DNA from: Comamonadaceae bacterium ALPHA2B
GTDB taxonomy: Bacteria; Pseudomonadota; Gammaproteobacteria; Burkholderiales; Burkholderiaceae_C
Length of the DNA stretch: 47,002 bases
Assembly (NCBI GenBank): GCA_005503065.1
Contig: SCOE01000042.1
Coordinates: forward strand, 1-47,002
Direction of reading: 5' to 3'
The notes under the pieces are model-generated. The model had not been told where the DNA came from and ran no database searches. It saw only the letters and a program-made list of their open reading frames with translations. The position numbers and the translations under genes are program-made. Positions 33,570-43,368 of this stretch are shown in pieces (positions within the stretch are counted from its first letter, which is position 1; the number at the start of each line of letters is the position of its first letter).

Positions 33570-34382
33570 ATGAGCAGCCTCAAGCACTACCGCGTCGGCA
33601 CCGACGGCCGTTTCAAGCTCTCCCGCATCGATCCCGGCGACACGCCCTTCCAGCTCGAGGACGAGGCCGCCGAACGCGTGCGCCTGGATGTCCTGGCCGA
33701 GGAGTTGGACGAGCTGCAGAACCTGCTGCACGCCGAAGGCCGGCGCAAGCTGCTGCTGGTGCTGCAGGGCATGGACACCAGCGGCAAGGACGGCACCATC
33801 CGCTGGGTGTTCTCGCGCACCTCGCCGCTGGGCGTGCGCGTGGCCGCCTTCAAGGCGCCGACCGAGGAAGAGAAGGCCCGCGACTTTCTCTGGCGCTGCC
33901 ACGCCGTGGTGCCCCGCGCCGGCGAGATCACCGTCTGGAACCGCAGCCACTACGAGGACGTGCTGGTGCCGGTGGTCGAAGGCTGGATCGACAAGGCCGA
34001 GACGCAGCGGCGCTATGCACAGATCAACGACTTCGAGCGCCTGCTCGCCGAGACCGGCACGACGCTGGTCAAGTGCATGCTGCACATCAGCAAGAACGAG
34101 CAGCGCGGACGGCTGCAGGCCCGCGTCGACACGCCGGGCAAGCAATGGAAGTTCAGCATGGGCGACCTGGCCGTGCGCGAGAAATGGGACGACTACCAGC
34201 GCGCCTACGGCAAGGCGCTGGCCGCCACCTCGACCGCGCATGCGCCCTGGTACGTGATCCCCGCCGACAGCAAGCGGCAGCGCAACCTCATGGTGGCGCG
34301 GCTGCTGGTCAAGACGCTCAAGGACATGAAGATCGCCACGCCCCCGGGCGACCCCGCCCTGAAGGGCCTGAAGGTCGTGTGA
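33570..34382 (+). CDS. ppk2: Polyphosphate kinase 2 family protein
   Basis: 270 residues. P-loop kinase fold with Walker A GMDTSGKDG at 67-75, Walker B WNRSHYEDV around 123-132, and lid region KNEQRGRLQARVD with the paired arginines. The sequence matches the single-domain PPK2 class that uses polyphosphate to phosphorylate AMP and/or ADP (class III-like by the absence of an N-terminal extension), regenerating ATP during starvation. The subclass is a judgement by eye. Cytoplasmic. It heads the stress-flavoured group ppk2, yihY, ligase. Confidence 0.88.
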   Translation: MSSLKHYRVGTDGRFKLSRIDPGDTPFQLEDEAAERVRLDVLAEELDELQNLLHAEGRRKLLLVLQGMDTSGKDGTIRWVFSRTSPLGVRVAAFKAPTEEEKARDFLWRCHAVVPRAGEITVWNRSHYEDVLVPVVEGWIDKAETQRRYAQINDFERLLAETGTTLVKCMLHISKNEQRGRLQARVDTPGKQWKFSMGDLAVREKWDDYQRAYGKALAATSTAHAPWYVIPADSKRQRNLMVARLLVKTLKDMKIATPPGDPALKGLKVV

Positions 34383-34474
34383 AGAGGCCGCGGCCCGGCG
34401 TCGGCTGACGGCAACCGCCCGCCCGCGCCGACGGCGCGCCGCACGGCCGAGGGCGACGATCGCCGGTCTTGTCG

Positions 34475-35407
34475 ATGAACCGCCTGCGCCAACTCCTTGC
34501 CGCCGTGCGCCGCGCCGCCCTGGCCGTCCCGGGCGTCGCGGTGCTCGCCTCGGCCATTCGCCACTACATCCTGCACCAGAGCGCCAACCAGGCCGGCAGC
34601 CTGGCCTTCTCGCTGGTCCTGGCCATGTTCCCGATGCTGATCCTGCTGTCCTCGGGCGCGGGCTTCGTCGGCGACCCCGGCGACGCGGCCTCGGTCGCGC
34701 GCCGAATGCTCGAATACGCCCCCGGCGTGGTCCAGCGCGCGCTGCTGCCCGTCGTCGACCAGGTGCTGGCGCAGCGCAACCAGGCCCTGCTGGCGATCGG
34801 TGTGGTGGCCACCGTCTGGACCGCGTCGTCGGGCCTGCAGGCGGTCCGCTCGGCACTCAACCGCGCCTACGGCATCGAGCGCGGCCTGCCCTTCTGGAAG
34901 GCGCGGATCAAGGTCACGGTCTTCACGGTGGTGGTGGGCTTCGGTGCCTGGACCATCTTCAGCTCGGTGATCGTCATGCCGTACGTCTGGGAATTCCTGG
35001 CGCGCAACTTCGGGCGCAGCAGCGAGGTGCTGTGGCTGCACTTCGGGGTGCGCTACGCGCTGGCCTACGTGGTGCTGGTGGCGCTGTATGCGCTGCTCTA
35101 CGGTTGGCTGCCCGACCGTCGCCAGTACCTCAGCACCGTGCTGCCGGGCGCCCTGCTTGGCGCGGCGCTGTGGGTGGCGGCGGCCATCGGGCTGTCCAGG
35201 ACGCTGGCCACCGCCGGCAAGCTGGCGCTGGTGTACGGCAGCTTCGCGGGCGTGGTGGCGACGCTGGTCTTCCTCTACGTGAGCGCCACCACCCTCATCT
35301 TCGGCGCGGAAGTCAACGGTGTGCTGCACCGGCGGCGCACCGAAGACGGCGGACGCGAAAAGCGTGACGCACGCGAGGATCGCGACGATGCCCACGCGCC
35401 AGCGTGA
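34475..35407 (+). CDS. YihY/BrkB-family inner membrane protein
   Basis: 310 residues from the ATG at 34475 (an in-frame TTG two codons earlier is possible). Six membrane segments are visible with the family motifs QAGSLAFSLVLAMFPMLILL (about 37-56), WTASSGLQAVRSALNRAYG and the C-terminal LVYGSFAGVVATLVFLYVSATTLIFGAEVN. The C-terminal tail is highly charged. Once annotated as ribonuclease BN, the family is now regarded as a membrane protein of unknown transport function. The stop overlaps the start of the DNA ligase gene by 20 bp. Confidence 0.87.
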   Translation: MNRLRQLLAAVRRAALAVPGVAVLASAIRHYILHQSANQAGSLAFSLVLAMFPMLILLSSGAGFVGDPGDAASVARRMLEYAPGVVQRALLPVVDQVLAQRNQALLAIGVVATVWTASSGLQAVRSALNRAYGIERGLPFWKARIKVTVFTVVVGFGAWTIFSSVIVMPYVWEFLARNFGRSSEVLWLHFGVRYALAYVVLVALYALLYGWLPDRRQYLSTVLPGALLGAALWVAAAIGLSRTLATAGKLALVYGSFAGVVATLVFLYVSATTLIFGAEVNGVLHRRRTEDGGREKRDAREDRDDAHAPA

Positions 35408-36500
35408 GCCGGCGCGCAACGCCATGCCCTTTGCGGGGACGGGCCTGCCGCCGATGCTTGCGCGCGCGCTCGACGCGCTGCCCGAGGGTGCGCCCGGCGA
35501 CTGGCTGTTCGAGCCCAAGTGGGACGGCTTCCGCACCGTCGTCCTTCGCGATGCACACGGCGTGCTGCTGCAAAGCCGCGACCTCAAGCCGCTGAACCGC
35601 TACTTCCCCGAGTTGGAAGCGGCACTCGAAGCGCTGCTTCCCACGGGCTGCGCGCTCGACGGCGAGATCGTGATCGCCGGCCCGCGGGGCCTGGACTTCG
35701 ACGCGTTGCTGCAGCGCATCCATCCTGCGGACTCGCGCGTGCGCCGGCTGGCACAGCAGACCCCGGCCTCCTTCGTCGCCTTCGACCTGGTCGCACTCGA
35801 GGGCGAGGACCTCCGCTCACGCCCGCAGGCGGAGCGACGGCTGCTGCTGCAAGCCCTGCTGGTCGACAGCCCGCCGCCGCTGTACCTCACGCCGATGACG
35901 CTCGACCCCGCACTGGCGCGGGCCTGGCACGCGCACTTCGAAGGCGCCGGGCTCGACGGCGTGATGGCCAAGGCCGCGGACGCGCCCTACCAGGCCGGCG
36001 AGCGGACGATGTTCAAGATCAAGCACGTGCGCACCGCGGATTGCGTGCTGGGCGGCCTGCGCTGGCGCGCCGGCGCCTCGCAGCCCGAGGTGGCGTCGCT
36101 GCTGCTGGGCCTTCACGATGCGCAGGGCGTGCTGCAGCACGTGGGCTCGGCCAGCGGCTTCTCACTGGACTTCAGGCGTGAGCTGGCCGGGCTGCTTTCG
36201 CCGCTGGTGTCGACGGACGGGGCTTCGCATCCCTGGCTCGGCGCCGGCCCGCCCGGCCAGCGCCGCCCCGGCGCGCCCAGCCGGTGGAGCCGCGCGGCGG
36301 ACCTGGCCTGGACGCCGCTGGCGCCCGAGCGCGTGTGCGAGGTGCGCTACGACCACCTGCAGGGCGATCGCTTCCGCCACGTGACCCGGTTCGAGCGCTG
36401 GCGGCCCGACAAGCCGGCCGCCGAGTGCGGGTACGACCAGCTGGCCACCACTGCGCCCTACGAGTTGCAAAAGGTCTTCGGCGGCGCGGCCGCCGCCTGA
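35388..36500 (+). CDS. Stand-alone ATP-dependent DNA ligase
   Basis: 370 residues. Nucleotidyltransferase motif I is EPKWDGFR with the adenylated lysine K44; LDGEIVI (90-96) supplies E93; motif III is SFVAFDLVAL; motif IV DGVMAKAADAPY (190-201); motif V FKIKHVRTADCV with K210 and K212. The C-terminal OB-fold part follows (about 225-370). There is no LigD polymerase or phosphoesterase domain and no Ku gene nearby, so it resembles LigC-type repair ligases. Start at 35388 is supported by GAGGA about eight bases upstream; an ATG at 35424 is the alternative. It faces the RecQ gene, their stops 10 bp apart. Confidence 0.87.
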   Translation: MPTRQREPARNAMPFAGTGLPPMLARALDALPEGAPGDWLFEPKWDGFRTVVLRDAHGVLLQSRDLKPLNRYFPELEAALEALLPTGCALDGEIVIAGPRGLDFDALLQRIHPADSRVRRLAQQTPASFVAFDLVALEGEDLRSRPQAERRLLLQALLVDSPPPLYLTPMTLDPALARAWHAHFEGAGLDGVMAKAADAPYQAGERTMFKIKHVRTADCVLGGLRWRAGASQPEVASLLLGLHDAQGVLQHVGSASGFSLDFRRELAGLLSPLVSTDGASHPWLGAGPPGQRRPGAPSRWSRAADLAWTPLAPERVCEVRYDHLQGDRFRHVTRFERWRPDKPAAECGYDQLATTAPYELQKVFGGAAAA

Positions 36501-36510
36501 TCGCTGCGGC

Positions 36511-38283
<1,773 letters not shown>

Positions 38284-38654
38284 GCCATGCAGCCTCCGTG
38301 CGGTGGGTGCGCACTCTCGTGGGCAGTCGGCGCGCGGCGGTGTCAGCAGCCTCCCCGCGCACGTCCGGTCGCGCTCGCGCCCTAAGGAGTGCCCGTGGGC
38401 TGCGCCGCAGCGTGCATGGCCGCATCCGTGGCGGCCGCCAGCCAACAAGAGAAATGCGTGTGTCTGAAGGTCGTCATGGCGTTCCTGATACGCGTGTGGG
38501 AGCAGGTCGGCGCGCCGTAGGAGATGCACGCGCCGCTGCATGTCTCGCAGCGTCGCCTTGCGCATTCCTACAGGCCGGGGTGACGCCAGGGCAGAGATTG
38601 ACCCACACCCCGCCCTGCAGGCGCATCTCCCGAAACGTCCAAACACCCCTTGCC
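38284..38654. other. 371-bp intergenic region between recQ-like and dehydrogenase genes
   Basis: Divergent control region. No open frame with convincing coding character was found. At 38566-38585 it contains TCCTACA-N2-CC-N5-GACG, a box repeated upstream of the CheB-like gene. No sigma-70 promoter pair could be assigned with confidence. Confidence 0.5.
38566..38585 (+). promoter_or_regulatory. Shared upstream box, dehydrogenase copy
   Basis: TCCTACA-N2-CC-N5-GACG, 69 bp before the dehydrogenase start codon; the next bases (GGGC-AGAGATTGA) also resemble those at the second copy, 39945-39964. Position and conservation suggest a promoter or regulator site; function is inferred. Confidence 0.4.
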
Positions 38655-39878
38655 ATGAAAGCACTCACCTACCACTCCGCCAAAGACGTCCGCGTCGAGA
38701 ACGTCCCCGATCCGATGCTTCAACAGGACGACGACATCCTTCTGCGTGTGACTGCCACGGCAATCTGCGGATCGGACCTGCACATCTTCCGCGGAAAGAT
38801 ACCCGCCATGAAGTCTGGCGACATCCTCGGCCACGAGTTCATGGGCATCGTCGAGGAGGTGGGCGCCGCTGTCACGAAGGTCAAGAAGGGAGACCGCGTG
38901 GTGGTCCCGTTCACCATCAGCTGCGGCCACTGCTATTTCTGCGGTCGCCGGATGTTCGCTGCCTGCGAAACCACCAACACCGGCCGCGGCGCGATCATGA
39001 ACAAGAAGAACGTGCGCCCAGGGGCCGGCCTGTTCGGCTACTCGCATCTCTATGGCGGGTACTCCGGCGGCCAGGCCGAATACGTGCGTGTGCCCAAGGC
39101 CAACAGCGGCCCCTTGGTCATCCCGCCCGGCCTCGCGGACGAGCGGGTGCTTTTCCTGTCCGACATCCTGCCGACGGGCTACCAGGCCGTCGCCAACGCC
39201 GAACTCGGGCCCGGCTCCAGCGTGGCCATCTTCGGCGCCGGCCCCGTGGGCCTGATGGCCGCGGCCTGCGCGCGCCTGGTAGGGGTGGAGCGCATCTTCA
39301 TGATCGACGAACTGGACTACCGGCTGCGCTTCGCGGCAGAGACCTACGGGGTCGAGCCCATCAACTTCCGCGAGGTCGACGATCCGGCCGAGCTGATCAT
39401 CGAGCGCACCGACTTCCGTGGCGTGGATGCGTCCATCGACGCGGTCGGCTTCGAGGCCAAGGGCAGCGCGGTGGAGACCATGCTGACGGATCTCAAGCTC
39501 GAGGGCTCGAGCGGCAAGGCCTTGAGGCAGGCGATCGCGGCGACACGCAGGGGCGGAGTGGTCAGCGTGCCCGGCGTGTATGCCGGCTTCATCCACGGCT
39601 TCCTTTTCGGGGATGCGTTCGAAAAGGGCCTGGTGTTCCGCATGGGGCAGACGCACACGCAGCGCCACATGCCTGAACTGCTGGAGCACATCCAGGCCGG
39701 ACGCCTGCACCCCGAGGTCATCATCACCCACCACCTGGCGCTGGAGGACGCGGCGCGCGGGTATGCGATCTTCGAGCAGGCCGAAGAGTCGTGCCGCAAG
39801 GTGGTCCTGACGCCGGGTGGGCCGCGGTCCGAAGCGATGTCCCCAGGCAGCGCGACGACCGCACCGCGAACGCCGTGA
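38655..39878 (+). CDS. Zinc-dependent alcohol/formaldehyde-type dehydrogenase
   Basis: 407 residues of the MDR superfamily. Catalytic zinc ligands are C38 (CGSD) and H60/E61 (GHEF); the structural zinc cluster is C90, C93, C96 and C104. The Rossmann motif GAGPVG is near residues 197-202, and the acidic residue in MIDELDYR marks NAD preference. A long insert after DAVGFEAKG is shared with formaldehyde-dehydrogenase-like members. The ATG at 38655 gives the canonical N-terminus [15 protein letters not shown]; upstream frame is non-coding. The substrate is not predictable. Its C-terminal Pro/Ser/Thr tail is not part of the fold. Confidence 0.88.
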   Translation: MKALTYHSAKDVRVENVPDPMLQQDDDILLRVTATAICGSDLHIFRGKIPAMKSGDILGHEFMGIVEEVGAAVTKVKKGDRVVVPFTISCGHCYFCGRRMFAACETTNTGRGAIMNKKNVRPGAGLFGYSHLYGGYSGGQAEYVRVPKANSGPLVIPPGLADERVLFLSDILPTGYQAVANAELGPGSSVAIFGAGPVGLMAAACARLVGVERIFMIDELDYRLRFAAETYGVEPINFREVDDPAELIIERTDFRGVDASIDAVGFEAKGSAVETMLTDLKLEGSSGKALRQAIAATRRGGVVSVPGVYAGFIHGFLFGDAFEKGLVFRMGQTHTQRHMPELLEHIQAGRLHPEVIITHHLALEDAARGYAIFEQAEESCRKVVLTPGGPRSEAMSPGSATTAPRTP

Positions 39879-39944
39879 GCAGTCATCCGGTAACGAGTCG
39901 AGGCGCCGCGCCGCGGGTGCTCCTGCGCCGAAGCTCGGCCGATG

Positions 39945-39964
39945 TCCTACAACCCTGCGCGACG
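39945..39964 (+). promoter_or_regulatory. Shared upstream box, CheB-like gene copy
   Basis: TCCTACA-N2-CC-N5-GACG, matching 15 of 20 bases of the box at 38566-38585, 39 bp before the CheB-like start codon. Confidence 0.4.
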
Positions 39965-40003
39965 AACTGGGCCAGAAGATGAAGACACACACCAGGAGCA
40001 TCC

Positions 40004-40624
40004 ATGTCCGACCCGTCTTCATCAGGCGCCAAGCCACCCTTTTCCAGCCACTCGCAGCATGCGCCGCCGACGCGGGCCCTCGCCATCGGCGGCGGTCGCG
40101 ACTCGCCCGAGGCCGCTGCACGCGTGCTCTTCGCCTTGGAACGACCGTTGTCATGCCCCGTGCTGGTGGAACTGGGACGCTGGTCCGACGAGCTTCCCGA
40201 CCTGCTGCCGCCCGAGTTGCTGACGTCGGACACGCTGCACCGTGCACGCGGGGGCGAGGCCGTGCGCGCAGGCTGCATCTACCTCGCACCAAGCAACCGC
40301 GCGCTGGGCATCGACGTCCAGGGCCGACTGACCGTCGACCCCCTTGGCGACGGGGCCATTGATGCGCTCTTCGCCAGCGCCGCGCGCCACTTCGGCGCCC
40401 GCCTCATCGCAGTGCTGCTCAGCGGCGACGGCTCCGACGGCGCCCGGGGCCTCACCCATGTCAAGCAGGCCGGCGGTATCCGGCTGGTGCAGAGCCCGTC
40501 CGACGCCACGGCACCCGCTTCGCTCAGCCATGCCATCGTCGCTGACGAGCCGAACGTGGTGATGCTGGTAGAGAGCATCGGGCCGGCGCTCAGGGCGCTG
40601 TGCGCATCCCCCACCGAAACCTGA
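40004..40624 (+). CDS. CheB-like protein lacking catalytic Ser and His
   Basis: 206 residues that follow the CheB methylesterase fold of the stand-alone type: CIYLAPSNRALGI, GAIDALFASAARHFGARLIAVLLSGDGSDGARGL and AGGIRLVQSPSDA align well. In active members the start of the domain reads IGASxGGxEA with a catalytic Ser; here it is IGGGRDSPEA, so residue 31 is Gly. The catalytic His of LHI/QHM is G58 here. The third residue, D145 in SDG, is kept. There is no receiver domain. AGGAG lies upstream of the ATG. It is therefore probably a non-enzymatic scaffold or sensor; no CheR or chemotaxis gene is nearby. Confidence 0.75.
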   Translation: MSDPSSSGAKPPFSSHSQHAPPTRALAIGGGRDSPEAAARVLFALERPLSCPVLVELGRWSDELPDLLPPELLTSDTLHRARGGEAVRAGCIYLAPSNRALGIDVQGRLTVDPLGDGAIDALFASAARHFGARLIAVLLSGDGSDGARGLTHVKQAGGIRLVQSPSDATAPASLSHAIVADEPNVVMLVESIGPALRALCASPTET

Positions 40625-40688
40625 CTCTGACTCGTTCGACGACTGGGCTGCGCCTTCGCCACCGTCCGCGCGGGATCGACCGAAAGAA

Positions 40689-40718
40689 AACCCCGCGAGT
40701 CTTTCGACTGGCGGGGTT
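40689..40718 (-). terminator. Intrinsic terminator of tRNA-Ser
   Basis: On the minus strand AACCCCGC (40718-40711), a loop with an inner AGTC/GACT pair, and GCGGGGTT (40696-40689), followed by TTCTTTC. It lies just behind the tRNA 3' end. Confidence 0.8.
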
Positions 40719-40721
40719 GTC

Positions 40722-40814
40722 TGGCGGAAACGGAGGGATTCGAACCCTCGATGAGGCTCTACACCCCATACTCCCTTAGCAGGGGAGCACCTTCGGCCAC
40801 TCGGTCACGTTTCC
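40722..40814 (-). tRNA. tRNA-Ser (anticodon GCU)
   Basis: 93 bases including an encoded CCA. The acceptor stem is GGAAACG/CGTTTCC with discriminator G; the D arm has GAGTGGCCGAAGG; the anticodon stem-loop CTCCCCTGCTAAGGGAG carries GCT; a long variable arm typical of serine tRNAs precedes the T arm with GGTTCGAATCC. It reads AGC and AGU codons. It lies downstream of lysC on the same strand. Confidence 0.95.
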
Positions 40815-40828
40815 TGAAGGAAGCTCGC

Positions 40829-40855
40829 ATTATGCCAGCTTCCGCGGTGCTTCAA
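40829..40855 (-). promoter_or_regulatory. Probable tRNA-Ser promoter
   Basis: On the minus strand TTGAAG (40855-40850), a 15-bp spacer and CATAAT (40834-40829) preceded by TGG. The -35 box overlaps the lysC stop codon, and the start would fall about eight bases before the tRNA. The spacer is short, so the call is moderate. Confidence 0.45.
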
Positions 40856-42120
40856 GCCGCCGGCTGGTCCAGGTCGAAGGCCTTGTGCAGCGCGCGCACG
40901 GCCAGTTCCATGTACTTCTCGTCGATCACGACGGAGGTCTTGATCTCGCTGGTGGAGATCATCTGGATGTTGATGCCCTCCTCGCTCAGCACGCGGAACA
41001 TCTTGCTGGCCACGCCCACGTGGCTGCGCATGCCGATGCCGACGATGCTGACCTTGCAGATCTTGGTGTCGCCGACGATGTCGGTCGCGCCCAGCGAAGG
41101 CAGCACCTTGGCCTTGAGCAGGTCGACGGTGCGCGCATACTCGTTGCGGTTGACGGTGAAGCTGAAGTCGGTCTTCCCGTCCTTCGACAGGTTCTGGATG
41201 ATGACGTCGACCTCGATGTTGGCGTCGGCCACGGCGCCCAGGATGTGGTAGGCGATGCCCGGCTTGTCGGGCACGCCGAGCACCGAGATCTTGGCCTCGT
41301 CGCGATTGAAAGCGATGCCGGAGACAACGGCTTGTTCCATGGTTTCGTCTTCCTCGAATGTGATCAGGGTGCCCGACTTGGCTTCTTCGTTGATGTCGAT
41401 GTCCCAGGGCGTGAAGCTGGACAGCACGCGCAGCGGCACCTTGTACTTGCCGGCGAATTCCACCGAGCGGATCTGCAGCACCTTGGAGCCCAGGCTGGCC
41501 ATCTCCAGCATTTCCTCGAAGCTGATCTTCGAGAGGCGGCGGGCGTCGGGCTCGACGCGCGGGTCGGTGGTGTAGACGCCGTCGACGTCGGTGTAGATGA
41601 GGCACTCGTCGGCCTTCATGGCGGCCGCCACGGCCACGGCCGAGGTGTCGCTGCCGCCGCGGCCCAGCGTGGTGATGTTGCCCTCGTCGTCCACACCCTG
41701 GAAGCCGGTGATGACGACGACGCGGCCCGCGGCCAGGTCGCCACGCACGCGCTTGTCGTCGATGCTTTCGATGCGGGCCTTGGTGTAGCTGCTGTCGGTG
41801 CGGATGCCGACCTGCCAGCCGGCGTAGCTCACGGCCTCGACGCCTTCGGTCTGGAGCGCGATGGCCAGCAGGGCCGACGAGGCCTGCTCGCCGGTGGAGG
41901 CGAGCATGTCGAGCTCGCGCCGGTAGTCGTCGCCGGGCTGGCTGGGCGCCAGCTCCTTGGCCAGGCCGAGGAGGCGGTTGGTCTCGCCGCTCATGGCGCT
42001 GGGGACGATCACCATCTGGTGGCCGGCGCGCGCCCACTTGGCGACGCGCTTGGCGACATTCTTGATGCGCTCGGTCGAGCCCATCGACGTGCCGCCGTAC
42101 TTGTGAACGATCAATGCCAT
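40852..42120 (-). CDS. lysC: Aspartate kinase
   Basis: 422 residues. Phosphorylates aspartate at the entry to lysine, threonine and methionine synthesis. The N-terminal kinase motif VHKYGGTSMGSTERI, the catalytic core TGFQGVDDEGNITTLGRGGSDTSA and YTDVDGVYTTDPR are present, followed by two ACT domains (about 265-335 and 345-420; ISVLGVPDKPGIAYHI and VSIVGIGMRSHVGVA) that mediate feedback by lysine and threonine. The length indicates a monofunctional enzyme without homoserine dehydrogenase. It lies 82 bp after tilS. Confidence 0.95.
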   Translation of the reverse strand: MALIVHKYGGTSMGSTERIKNVAKRVAKWARAGHQMVIVPSAMSGETNRLLGLAKELAPSQPGDDYRRELDMLASTGEQASSALLAIALQTEGVEAVSYAGWQVGIRTDSSYTKARIESIDDKRVRGDLAAGRVVVITGFQGVDDEGNITTLGRGGSDTSAVAVAAAMKADECLIYTDVDGVYTTDPRVEPDARRLSKISFEEMLEMASLGSKVLQIRSVEFAGKYKVPLRVLSSFTPWDIDINEEAKSGTLITFEEDETMEQAVVSGIAFNRDEAKISVLGVPDKPGIAYHILGAVADANIEVDVIIQNLSKDGKTDFSFTVNRNEYARTVDLLKAKVLPSLGATDIVGDTKICKVSIVGIGMRSHVGVASKMFRVLSEEGINIQMISTSEIKTSVVIDEKYMELAVRALHKAFDLDQPAA

Positions 42121-42141
42121 GGGTGAAATGGAAGAAGGAAG

Positions 42142-42169
42142 CCGCTGCAGGTGCCGGCGGATGCAGCGG
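42142..42169 (-). other. Stem-loop in the lysC leader
   Basis: CCGCTGCA and TGCAGCGG form an 8-bp stem around a 12-base loop containing GCCGGC, followed on the transcript by a pyrimidine-rich stretch (CTTCCTTCTTCC) and the lysC ATG. It could affect lysC translation or end the tilS message. It is too small to be a lysine riboswitch. Confidence 0.4.
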
Positions 42170-42202
42170 ACGCTGCGGGCCGGCGTGCCCTTCGGGAACC
42201 GA

Positions 42203-43177
42203 TCAGCGCGTGGCCTTCGGCGAGGGCGGGCAATTGTAGCAACGCAGTTCTTCGCCCTCGCGGCGCACCGCCCCGCGTCCCACCTTGAGGTGGATGCCGT
42301 GGCCGCGGGTGGTGCAGGCGGCGATCTGGTCGAGCAGCGCGTCCAGTTGCACCGCGCTCGGTGCGCCGCCCTGCTCGCGCACCAGCCAGTGGCGCAGCAC
42401 GTTGGCCTGCCGGGCGCGTGACAGCGCCCGCAGCGCGGCGATGCGGGGAGGCTCTCCGACCACCGCCAGGTCCTGCACGGCCACCTCGGCGAGCAGGGCC
42501 TGGGCCTGGGCGGCATGCGCGGCACTGCGCGCGAAGGTGCTGCGGAACTGCGGAAAGGCGCGCTCCAGCGCCGGCAGCACGTCCGCCCGGATGCGGTTGC
42601 GCGTGAAGCGCGTGTCGGCGTTCGTGGGGTCGTCGATCCACGGCAGGCCGCGCGCCGCCAGCCAGGCGCGGACGTCGGCGGCAGGAACGGCCAGCAGGGG
42701 CCGGTGGAGCGTCAGGCCGCCACGCTCCGCCTGCCGTGGCATGGCGGCCAGCCCGGGCAGGCCGGCGCCGCGCGACAGCGCCAGCAGCAGGGTTTCCGCC
42801 TGGTCGTCGGCGTGATGACCCAGCGCTACTGATTTGATAGCAACCTGCGCCCGCCCCGCCTGGGCGAGGGCCGAAAAAGCTTCATAACGCGCCCGGCGCG
42901 CGGCGTCCTCGGGGCTGTCCCCGGGGGCATGCCGCGCATCGACCCGCAACACCTCCAGCGGCACTCCAAGCCGCTCGCACAGCCCGCGGCAGTGCTGCTC
43001 GAAGCCATCGGCCGCGGCCTGCAGGCCGTGGTGGACGTGCACGGCTCTCACCTGACCCGGCCAGCGCTCGACACACGCGACCAGCAGGGCCGTCGAGTCG
43101 GCGCCGCCACTGAAGCCCACGGCCAGTGGCAATGCCGGTTCGAAGGCGCGGATGGCCGCTTCGAAGGCCGCGCTCAC
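42203..43177 (-). CDS. tilS: tRNA(Ile)-lysidine synthetase
   Basis: 324 residues. Modifies C34 of tRNA-Ile(CAU) to lysidine so that it reads AUA. The N-type ATP pyrophosphatase P-loop FSGGADS is at 22-28, VHVHHGL follows, and LGHHADDQAETLLL is the second ATP-site motif. The GTG at 43177 has GGAGG five to eight bases upstream and starts where homologues start; an ATG at 43216 would add 13 residues without ribosome site. The C-terminal domain is reduced compared with E. coli TilS. Codons for EAFSALAQAG...AIKSVA coincide with a copy of the 62-bp repeat found elsewhere between genes. Confidence 0.92.
   Translation of the reverse strand: MSAAFEAAIRAFEPALPLAVGFSGGADSTALLVACVERWPGQVRAVHVHHGLQAAADGFEQHCRGLCERLGVPLEVLRVDARHAPGDSPEDAARRARYEAFSALAQAGRAQVAIKSVALGHHADDQAETLLLALSRGAGLPGLAAMPRQAERGGLTLHRPLLAVPAADVRAWLAARGLPWIDDPTNADTRFTRNRIRADVLPALERAFPQFRSTFARSAAHAAQAQALLAEVAVQDLAVVGEPPRIAALRALSRARQANVLRHWLVREQGGAPSAVQLDALLDQIAACTTRGHGIHLKVGRGAVRREGEELRCYNCPPSPKATR
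42825..42886 (+). repeat. 62-bp interspersed repeat, copy 4, inside tilS
   Basis: GCTACTGATTTGATAGC at the start, TGCGCCCG then GGGCGAGGG, and AAAAAGCTTCA at the end. Order, spacing and length match copies 1-3, though the right end is more diverged. It lies entirely within tilS and is read through in frame on the minus strand. Confidence 0.65.
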
Positions 43178-43368
43178 GCATGCCTCCGGATTCGGGGGCA
43201 CGTTCCGGGGAACCATTGGGCGTCGACGCCGCTTCCAACCGACAGAGGCTGCATCCCGCCATTCTTGCCGCGATCGCGCGGTGCCGGCCTTGTCATTGCG
43301 GGGCGCCGCCCCACGTTGAGGACATCGACCGCGCCGATCGGCGCACCCAGCGGAAGGACTTCGTCACC

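Noticed and set aside
35388-36500. Full LigD non-homologous end-joining protein
   Set aside because: Only ligase core and OB-fold are present; polymerase and 3'-phosphoesterase domains and Ku are absent from the window.
40722-40814. tRNA-Ser as attachment site of a mobile island containing the dehydrogenase and CheB-like genes
   Set aside because: No integrase or transposase gene, and no direct repeat of the tRNA 3' end was found to the left; the neighbouring genes have normal composition.
42121-42202. Lysine riboswitch upstream of lysC
   Set aside because: The gap is only 82 bp with a single small stem-loop, far too short for the lysine aptamer.
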